Part shown: piece after piece, positions 8,514 through 13,237 of the stretch
Layout: every line of letters begins with the position of its first letter
How positions within the stretch are numbered: position 1 is the first letter of the stretch
Source: CAYFMP01 sp964344215
Lineage (GTDB): Bacteria; Pseudomonadota; Alphaproteobacteria; Rhodospirillales; Casp-alpha2
NCBI GenBank assembly: GCA_964344215.1
Contig: CAYFMP010000090.1
Location: forward strand, 1-13,237
DNA: 13,237 bases
Direction: 5' to 3'
Notes under the pieces: generated by a model
What the model was told of the DNA's origin: nothing
What the model saw: the letters and a program-made list of their open reading frames with translations, nothing else
Databases searched by the model: none
Program-made: the position numbers and the translations under genes

Positions 8514-9275
8514 TCAAGCTGCCGGCTGTTTGCTCTTGCCTTTGTCGTCGGAGCCGTTGCCGCCCGTCGCCCGTGCCGGCTGAGCGGCCTTGTTGTCGGC
8601 TTCTGCTTCCAATTCCTCGACCCGCTTCATCAGTTCGGTAACCTGCCCGCGCATGTTCTCGATTGTCTTCAGAACCGGATCGGGGCAGCCGTCGGCCGGC
8701 GTCCCGTAGGCCTGGAATTCGTGCGCCTTGCGCTTGTCCTTCGGCATCACCACCTGGGCCGGGATGCCGACCGCCGTGACCGTCGCCGGGATGTCCTTGG
8801 TAACGACCGAATTGGCGCCGATGCGGGCATCCTCACCGACCGTGATCGGGCCCAGCACCTGCGCGCCGGACCCGATGATAACGCCGTCGGCTAGCGTCGG
8901 ATGGCGCTTGACGCCGACCTGCGTGTGCGAATCGACCGACGGCGAAATACCGCCCAACGTCACGGCCTGATAGAGGGTGACGTCGTCGCCGATCATCGAG
9001 GTCTCGCCGATGACGACGCCGGTCCCGTGATCGATCACGAAGCGGCGGCCGATCTCGGCGCCGGGGTGAATTTCGACGCCGGTCGCGATCTTGCCGATGT
9101 GGGAAATGAAGCGTCCCAGCAGGAACATCTTGTGACGCCACAGCCAATGGGTCAGGCGGTAGATCATCAGGGCGTGGAAACCGGGATAGCAAAGAATGAT
9201 CTCGATGGCGCTCCGAGCCGCCGGGTCGCGGGCCATGAAGGCGCCTATATCCTCGCGAATTCTCTTGAAAAGCAT
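8514..9275 (-). CDS. cysE: Serine O-acetyltransferase CysE (short EpsC-like form)
   Basis: CysE makes O-acetyl-L-serine from L-serine and acetyl-CoA, the committed step of cysteine synthesis. The protein has 253 residues. A short N-terminal helical part (about 1-60) precedes the left-handed beta-helix of hexapeptide repeats (about 65-175). IHPGAEIGRRFVIDHGTGVV carries the catalytic D82-H83 pair and VKRHPTL carries H125, equivalent to the E. coli active-site histidines. After the helix comes a likely coiled coil (VLKTIENMRGQVTELMKRVE, about 205-224) and a low-complexity tail ending in AA, unlike enzymes whose last Ile docks into cysteine synthase. The ATG at 9275 has only a distant AAGAAG. It lies just upstream of iscR on the same strand and so probably supplies the cysteine that the desulfurases use. 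Confidence 0.95.
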   Translation of the reverse strand: MLFKRIREDIGAFMARDPAARSAIEIILCYPGFHALMIYRLTHWLWRHKMFLLGRFISHIGKIATGVEIHPGAEIGRRFVIDHGTGVVIGETSMIGDDVTLYQAVTLGGISPSVDSHTQVGVKRHPTLADGVIIGSGAQVLGPITVGEDARIGANSVVTKDIPATVTAVGIPAQVVMPKDKRKAHEFQAYGTPADGCPDPVLKTIENMRGQVTELMKRVEELEAEADNKAAQPARATGGNGSDDKGKSKQPAA

Positions 9276-9320
9276 GATCTGTACGATATCTTCTTGTGCA
9301 TAGGGTGAGACTTACAGACG

Positions 9321-9351
9321 GAGCCCGCCCCACGTCGGCGGTGACGGGCTC
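9321..9351 (-). other. Hairpin in the predicted cysE leader
   Basis: GAGCCCG (9321-9327) and CGGGCTC (9345-9351) pair perfectly over 7 bases with a 17-base loop. On the minus strand an alternative pairing of CCGCC with GGCGG inside the same segment is possible. It lies about 45-75 bases before the cysE ATG and inside the transcript expected from the promoter at 9372-9400. No T-run follows. It could be a leader regulatory element, but no known riboswitch class is recognised. Confidence 0.4.
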
Positions 9352-9371
9352 GACCCGGTAAGTTCATAGGG

Positions 9372-9400
9372 AATATAGGATGCCCGACCTGAGCAATCAA
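9372..9400 (-). promoter_or_regulatory. Sigma70-like promoter for cysE and probably the operon
   Basis: On the minus strand TTGATT (9400-9395) is followed after exactly 17 bases by TATATT (9377-9372). These match the -35 and -10 consensus at four and five of six bases. Transcription would begin near 9364, giving a leader of about 90 bases before the cysE ATG. It is the best promoter match I found in the window. The -35 is part of an IscR-like site. Confidence 0.6.
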
Positions 9401-9404
9401 GTAT
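9384..9404 (-). promoter_or_regulatory. IscR-like site over the cysE -35 element
   Basis: Reading the minus strand, ATACTTGATTGCTCAGGTCG keeps the left half of the E. coli type 1 IscR box (ATASTTGACT) nearly intact. It continues as TGAT-N7-GTCG against TGAC-N7-GTCA, the same spacing with a degenerate right half. Lying on the -35, it would suit repression. Binding is inference. Confidence 0.4.
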
Positions 9405-9450
9405 TTCGGGCAATTCTTTTTAATATCAGAGGGTAAGCTGGCTTTTTTGG

Positions 9451-9471
9451 ATGACAAATAAAGTCAGGTAT
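9451..9471 (-). promoter_or_regulatory. Candidate type 1 IscR box in the divergent region
   Basis: Reading the minus strand, ATACCTGACTTTATTTGTCA has the palindrome TGAC-N7-GTCA with an all A/T centre and the upstream ATAC. This matches the spacing of the E. coli consensus ATASTTGACT-RWWWY-AGTCAA. It lies 51 bases upstream of the cysE -35 and 36 bases before the ATG of the divergent hydrolase, so it could act on either gene. It shares ATACYTGAYT with the second site at 9384-9404. Confidence 0.5.
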
Positions 9472-9507
9472 TTCACTCCCAAGCGGTGACGAGACCAACC
9501 GAACATC

Positions 9508-10155
9508 ATGCCGGAAGTTATCTTTAACGGCCCCGAAGGGCGCATCGAGGGCCGTTATCACCACTCGAAGCGGCTCAACGCACAGGTCGCCCTGCTCCTG
9601 CACCCCCACCCGCAACACGGCGGGACCATGAACAACAAGGTCGTCTACTCGCTCTACCAGACCTTCGTGAGGCGCGGTTTCTCGGTCCTTCGATTCAATT
9701 TCCGCGGTGTCGGACGCTCGCAAGGCCGCTTCGACAACGGCCAGGGCGAACTCAGCGATGCCGCCGCAGCACTTGACTGGATGCAGGCCCACAACGCCAA
9801 TTCGCCGGGCTGCTGGATCGGCGGTTTCTCGTTCGGCGCCTGGGTCGCCATGCAACTGATGATGCGCCGCCCCGAAATCAACGGCTTCATCTCGATTTCG
9901 CCGCCGGCCAATCTGCACGACTTCTCGTTCCTGGCGCCGTGTCCGGCCGATGGCATCATTATCCACGGCGACAAGGACGACGTCGTTCCCCAGGCCTCCG
10001 TCGACAAGCTGGCCCAGAAACTTCAGAAGCAGAAGAACATCGAAGTCGAATACCGCACCATCAAGGGCAGCGACCATTTCTTCAGCGACCATCTGGACAA
10101 GCTGACCGCCGAGGTCAGCGGCTACATCGACAGCCGTTTGAGCGACGCCGCCTGA
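9508..10155 (+). CDS. Alpha/beta hydrolase, COG2945-like
   Basis: This 215-residue cytoplasmic protein is a small alpha/beta-fold hydrolase. The nucleophile elbow GFSFG (106-110) supplies S108. HGDKDDVVP (153-161) holds the likely acid D157, and GSDHFF (187-192) the histidine H190. HPHPQHGGTMNNKVV (32-46) and FNFRGVGRSQGRFDNGQGE (63-81) are hallmarks of the COG2945 type. No signal peptide or membrane segment is seen. The substrate is unknown and I would not guess one. It is transcribed away from cysE across a 232-base gap that contains IscR-like sites, and ends 51 bases before the YHS gene running the other way. The ATG at 9508 has no strong ribosome binding site. Confidence 0.9.
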   Translation: MPEVIFNGPEGRIEGRYHHSKRLNAQVALLLHPHPQHGGTMNNKVVYSLYQTFVRRGFSVLRFNFRGVGRSQGRFDNGQGELSDAAAALDWMQAHNANSPGCWIGGFSFGAWVAMQLMMRRPEINGFISISPPANLHDFSFLAPCPADGIIIHGDKDDVVPQASVDKLAQKLQKQKNIEVEYRTIKGSDHFFSDHLDKLTAEVSGYIDSRLSDAA

Positions 10156-10179
10156 CCGTTCGCCCTGTCGACCGCCGCC

Positions 10180-10192
10180 GCTCGGCCCGAGC
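10180..10192. other. Small hairpin between convergent genes
   Basis: GCTCG (10180-10184) and CGAGC (10188-10192) can pair around a GCC loop in the 51-base gap between the hydrolase and the YHS gene. There is no T-run on either side. It may slow transcription from both directions, but the stem is short and could be chance. Confidence 0.2.
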
Positions 10193-10206
10193 CCTCCGTC
10201 AACCGC

Positions 10207-10665
10207 TCAATCGTCCAATACTTTCGGCCAGTTGCGACGGCCCTTGGCGATGTTGCCGGGAATGTCCTGACTCCATTTCGCCCGCACCCCTTTCGAGTAA
10301 TTGAGGTAGAGCTGGCCTTGGTGAATGGTCCACGCCTCGGGGTCGACGTCGGCCGTATACCCCTGGCTGACCGCCCATGCGCAGTACCCGCCGAATTGCG
10401 GCGCGTACCTGTCAGGTGCAGCGGCGAAAGCGTCGCGATTGGCGGCATTCTTGAAACGCCAGGTGGCGCCCTTCCAGGCGAACGTATGCGCCGCCGATCC
10501 CGCTACCGCCTTGCCTTCGCTGAAATAAGCGACCGCATCGGTGCCGTCGATGGCGACGCCGCCGATAAACGATTTGTTGACCTCGGATTTGGCCAACGCC
10601 GCGCCGGGCGTGCCGGCCAGCCCGCCGACGGCCAGCCAGATCAGAAATCTGCGCCTATTGACCAT
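10207..10665 (-). CDS. Tat-exported YHS-domain protein
   Basis: This 152-residue protein begins MVNRRRFLIWLAVGGLAG, a twin-arginine signal with a short hydrophobic core and a probable cleavage after AALA near residue 25, so the mature form is periplasmic. The rest is one YHS domain: IDGTDAVAYFSEGKAVAGS, ATWRFKNAANRDAFAAAPD, YAPQFGGYCAWAVSQGY and a C-terminal LYLNYSKGVRAKW. It resembles the family that databases, as I recall, label YHS domain-containing (seleno)protein; the position shown here is an ordinary cysteine, C95. Its biochemical function is not established. The second of two adjacent ATGs (10665) is chosen for its ribosome binding site spacing. It lies 28 bases after anmK and is probably cotranscribed. 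Confidence 0.9.
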   Translation of the reverse strand: MVNRRRFLIWLAVGGLAGTPGAALAKSEVNKSFIGGVAIDGTDAVAYFSEGKAVAGSAAHTFAWKGATWRFKNAANRDAFAAAPDRYAPQFGGYCAWAVSQGYTADVDPEAWTIHQGQLYLNYSKGVRAKWSQDIPGNIAKGRRNWPKVLDD

Positions 10666-10670
10666 CATCT

Positions 10671-10675
10671 CCTCC
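10671..10675 (-). promoter_or_regulatory. Ribosome binding site deciding the YHS start
   Basis: GGAGG (10675-10671) lies 5 bases before the ATG at 10665 but only 2 before the adjacent in-frame ATG at 10668. This favours the second ATG. Confidence 0.65.
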
Positions 10676-10693
10676 CTTTCGCCTCCACAGCGC

Positions 10694-11764
10694 CTACGGA
10701 GTATAGCACACGCCGCCGCTTTGCGGTCGGCCGACGCCGGTGGTCTGCGGGTAGCTCAGCGGCAAGCCGCCGAGCGAGCGTACCGCCAGATAGGCGAAAG
10801 CCTGGGCCTCGAGCGCGTCGCCCTGCCAACCGACCGCCTCGACCGGTTCGACGGCGCCCTCCAGGCGCTCGCGCAAGGCCGACATGATGGCCAGGTTGCG
10901 CCGGCCGCCACCGCACACCAGCCAGCGCAACGGCGGCGCCGGCAGGATGTGTTCGGCGCGCTCGACGGCGGCGGCGGTAAACGCGCTCAAGGTGGCGGCG
11001 CCGTCGGCCGTGTCCAGGTTCTCGACCGGGGCCGACGAGAAGGCATTGCGGTCGAGCGACTTGGGAAACGGCCTATCGAAATACGGGTCGTCGAGGAGTT
11101 CGGCCAGGGCCGACTCGTCGATCCTTCCCTGGTGGGCCAGCCGCCCGCCCCGGTCCATTTCGGCGCCAGTGCGGGCCCGCATCCAGTCGTCGATCAAGGC
11201 GTTGCCGGGGCCGGTGTCGAAGGCGGCGACGCCGCCGTCGGGACTGATCCAGGTCAGGTTGGCGACGCCGCCGATATTGAGGACGGCGACCGGCCGCTCG
11301 ACGTCGCGGGCCAACGCCGCATGGTAGACCGGCGCCAGCGGCGCGCCCTCGCCGCCGGCCGCCACGTCGGCCGCCCGGAAGTTGCCGACGACCTGAATGC
11401 CGAGTGCTTCCGCCAACAATTGAGCATCGCCGATCTGCCGGGTGACGCCGCGGTCGGGCTCGTGCAGCACGGTGTGGCCGTGAAACCCGACGACCCCGAC
11501 GTCGCCCGCCCGCAGGCCGGCCGCGGCAAGCAGTTTGGCGACCGCCTCGACGTGATGGCTTTCGAGTTCGCGGCTGACCTCCGGCGCCGCCGGGTCGCCG
11601 ATCGGATCGGTGCCGAGCAGGGCGCGCAACTTTTCGCGAAACGTTTCCGGGTACGGTAGCGACAGCGACTCGCCGAACCCGAACACGGCATCGCCATCGG
11701 TCTCGATCAGCGCCGCGTCGACGCCGTCCATGGAGGTGCCGCTCATCAGGCCGATAGCGGTCAT
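10694..11764 (-). CDS. anmK: Anhydro-N-acetylmuramic acid kinase AnmK
   Basis: AnmK uses ATP and water to convert 1,6-anhydro-MurNAc, released by lytic transglycosylases, into MurNAc-6-phosphate in peptidoglycan recycling. The 356 residues compare with 369 in E. coli. The signatures are MSGTSMDGVDAALI (7-20), GHTVLHEP (97-104), NIGGVANLTWI (163-173), FDTGPGNALIDDW (182-194, catalytic D183), CGGGRRN (284-290) and GDALEAQAFAYLA (315-327). The frame is open to an ATG at 11848, but the family N-terminus (MTAIGLMSG) begins at 11764, which I use although no clear ribosome binding site precedes it. It is divergent from tyrS over a gap of 114 bases and precedes the YHS gene by 28. Neither murQ nor other recycling genes are in the window. 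Confidence 0.95.
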   Translation of the reverse strand: MTAIGLMSGTSMDGVDAALIETDGDAVFGFGESLSLPYPETFREKLRALLGTDPIGDPAAPEVSRELESHHVEAVAKLLAAAGLRAGDVGVVGFHGHTVLHEPDRGVTRQIGDAQLLAEALGIQVVGNFRAADVAAGGEGAPLAPVYHAALARDVERPVAVLNIGGVANLTWISPDGGVAAFDTGPGNALIDDWMRARTGAEMDRGGRLAHQGRIDESALAELLDDPYFDRPFPKSLDRNAFSSAPVENLDTADGAATLSAFTAAAVERAEHILPAPPLRWLVCGGGRRNLAIMSALRERLEGAVEPVEAVGWQGDALEAQAFAYLAVRSLGGLPLSYPQTTGVGRPQSGGVCYTP

Positions 11765-11868
11765 GCGTTCGGTGTGCACGTTCAAGCAGAACTCCTCGAA
11801 TGCCTCGTCATGGCCACGACGCCATTGCGAATTCCATTTTGTTAGCATAAACCCTCTGCAACGCGGAT

Positions 11869-11873
11869 GGGGA
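11869..11873 (+). promoter_or_regulatory. Ribosome binding site deciding the tyrS start
   Basis: GGGGA lies 5 bases before the ATG at 11879. An in-frame ATG at 11867 is four codons upstream and would overlap this site, so 11879 is preferred. Confidence 0.6.
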
Positions 11874-11878
11874 CTTCA

Positions 11879-13153
11879 ATGGCCTGGCATCAATCCGATT
11901 TCATCAACGGCGTCGTTGAACGCGGCTACATGCACCAGTGCACCGACGTCGAGGCGCTCGACGAAGCGGCAGCCGGCGGCGTCGTCACCGCCTACATCGG
12001 CTTCGACTGCACGGCGCCGAGCCTGCACGCCGGCAGCCTGGTCTCGATCATGCTGCTGAGATTGTTGCAGCAGACCGGCCACAAGCCGATCGTGCTGATG
12101 GGCGGCGGCACCACCCGCGTCGGCGACCCGTCGGGCAAGGACGACAGCCGCAGGCTGCTCGACGAAGCCACCATCGAGGCCAACATGGCAGGCATCAAGT
12201 CGGTGTTCTCCAAGTTTCTGAGCTTTGCGCCGGACGGCGAGGACGGCAGCCCGACCGACGCCGTCATGATGAACAACGCCGACTGGCTCGACCATCTCGA
12301 GTACATCCCGTTCCTGCGCGATTACGGGCGCCACTTCTCGGTCAACCGCATGCTCGGGTTCGACAGCGTCAAGCTGCGCCTCGAGCGCGAGCAGCCGCTG
12401 AGCTTCCTGGAGTTCAATTACATGGTCCTGCAGGCCTACGATTTCCTGGAGCTCTCCAGGCGCGCAGACTGCACGCTGCAGATGGGCGGCTCGGACCAGT
12501 GGGGCAACATCGTTAACGGCGTCGACCTCGGCCGCCGCCTCGACAACCGACGGCTTTTCGGCCTGACGACGCCGCTGCTGACGACGTCGTCGGGCGCCAA
12601 GATGGGCAAGACCGCCGAGGGCGCCGTCTGGCTCGGCGCCGACATGCTGTCGGCCTACGACTACTGGCAGTACTGGCGCAACACCGAGGATGCCGATGTC
12701 GGGCGCTTCCTGAAGCTGTTCACCGACCTGCCGCTGGACGAGATCGACAGGCTGGAAAAGCTGCGGGGAATCGAGATCAACGACGCCAAGAAGGTGCTGG
12801 CCGACCACGCGACGGCGCTCTGCCACGGCGCCGAAGCGGCCGAGGCGGCCAGGCTGACGGCCGAGGAGACCTTCGAGAAAGGGACAGCGGCCGACGGTTT
12901 GCCGGACATCGAAATTCCGCGCGCCGAGATCGACGCCGGCATCCCCGCTTTCGAGTTGTTCAAGCGGGCCGGGCTGGCCGCTTCCAACGGCGAGGCCAGG
13001 CGGTTGATCAAGGGCGGCGGCGGCCGCCTCAACGACGGCGTCATCGGCGAGGAGACCCGGGCCGTCACCGCGGCCGACGCCGATAGCGATGGCGTCATCA
13101 AGCTCTCAGCCGGCAAGAAGCGCCACGCCCTGGTCCGCATCGCCGACGGCTGA
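11879..13153 (+). CDS. tyrS: Tyrosyl-tRNA synthetase TyrS
   Basis: TyrS charges tRNA-Tyr with tyrosine in the cytoplasm. The protein has 424 residues, the same as E. coli TyrS. The Rossmann catalytic domain carries the HIGH-type motif as HAGS (50-53, in CTAPSLHAGSLVS), FDCTAP for tyrosine and ATP contacts, YMVLQAYDFL (181-190), GGSDQWGNI (203-211), and the KMSKS-type loop as KMGKT (241-245). An S4 RNA-binding domain closes the protein (about 355-420: PAFELFKRAGLAASNGEARR). All motifs are intact, so it is surely functional. It is divergent from anmK, a pairing I recall from alphaproteobacteria. In the upstream gap TTGCGA (11825-11830) and CATAAA (11846-11851) might be a promoter, but the 15-base spacing is poor. 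Confidence 0.98.
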   Translation: MAWHQSDFINGVVERGYMHQCTDVEALDEAAAGGVVTAYIGFDCTAPSLHAGSLVSIMLLRLLQQTGHKPIVLMGGGTTRVGDPSGKDDSRRLLDEATIEANMAGIKSVFSKFLSFAPDGEDGSPTDAVMMNNADWLDHLEYIPFLRDYGRHFSVNRMLGFDSVKLRLEREQPLSFLEFNYMVLQAYDFLELSRRADCTLQMGGSDQWGNIVNGVDLGRRLDNRRLFGLTTPLLTTSSGAKMGKTAEGAVWLGADMLSAYDYWQYWRNTEDADVGRFLKLFTDLPLDEIDRLEKLRGIEINDAKKVLADHATALCHGAEAAEAARLTAEETFEKGTAADGLPDIEIPRAEIDAGIPAFELFKRAGLAASNGEARRLIKGGGGRLNDGVIGEETRAVTAADADSDGVIKLSAGKKRHALVRIADG

Positions 13154-13237
13154 GCGATGGTGGCCGGGCATCGTCCGGATGGCTAGCCCGAAAGATTCAC
13201 GAAGGGGTACCGCCAAGACCTCATAATCCGTTATGAT
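13154..13237 (+). other. Non-coding tail after tyrS
   Basis: These 84 bases hold no gene that I can support. CGGGC (13165-13169) can pair with GCCCG (13186-13190) behind the tyrS stop, but without a T-run it is a weak terminator candidate. At the edge TCATAA (13221-13226) and TTATGA (13231-13236) form a perfect 6-base inverted repeat around TCCG, and CATAAT within it resembles a -10 box without a matching -35. Confidence 0.3.

Noticed and set aside
9431..9450. Intrinsic terminator ending in TTTTTT near 9443-9448
   Set aside because: Only a 4-base stem (AAGC/GCTT) precedes the T-run and no gene ends there on the plus strand.
11876..12826. 316-codon minus-strand open frame opposite tyrS
   Set aside because: Antisense to tyrS, whose motifs are complete; no domain seen.
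13190..13237. Possible tRNA because of CTCATAATCC
   Set aside because: The sequence resembles an anticodon loop, but no acceptor or D-arm precedes it and the flanks do not fold as a tRNA.

Overview
This GC-rich window reads as an ordinary chromosomal segment of an alphaproteobacterium, probably Rhodospirillales-like. The reasons are strong G/C preference at third codon positions, a long SUF-type iron-sulfur (Fe-S) cluster operon headed by IscR and a NifS/IscS-type desulfurase, a COG2945-type hydrolase beside it, and a divergent anmK/tyrS pair. The order-level placement is inference. There is no sign of phage, insertion sequence, CRISPR array, tRNA or rRNA.

Bases 119 to 9275 form one dense minus-strand block. 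In transcription order it holds cysE (serine acetyltransferase), iscR (Rrf2 Fe-S sensor), a class I cysteine desulfurase, sufB, sufC, sufD, sufS (class II desulfurase), sufE, sufT, then a 150-base gap, sufA and an adrenodoxin-type [2Fe-2S] ferredoxin. sufD/sufS overlap by ATGA, sufS/sufE are 4 bases apart, and the other gaps from iscR to sufT are at most about 50 bases. Together the products make O-acetylserine for cysteine synthesis, take sulfur from cysteine (two desulfurases plus the SufE relay), build clusters on SufBCD, and pass them on through SufA, SufT and ferredoxin. It is a SUF operon carrying ISC-like parts (IscR, class I desulfurase, Fdx) but no iscU, hscA or hscB.

The 232-base divergent gap at 9276-9507 is the regulatory centre. 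It has a good sigma70-like promoter toward cysE (TTGATT, 17 bases, TATATT) and two sites with the layout of the E. coli type 1 IscR box, one of them on the -35 element. A hairpin lies in the predicted cysE leader. The gap at 852-1001 holds a stem-loop behind sufT and a weaker predicted promoter for sufA-fdx.

To the right, a small alpha/beta hydrolase (+, 9508-10155) converges on a minus-strand pair: anmK (anhydro-MurNAc kinase) and a Tat-exported YHS-domain protein. tyrS (+, 11879-13153) is divergent from anmK. The left edge (1-135) probably holds the last codons of a plus-strand gene that is not recognised.

I found no clearly new system. The best leads are the paired IscR-like sites upstream of cysE, cysE leading a suf operon, the altered cysteine spacing in IscR, the two extra cysteines in the ferredoxin, and the unusual C-terminal tail of CysE.
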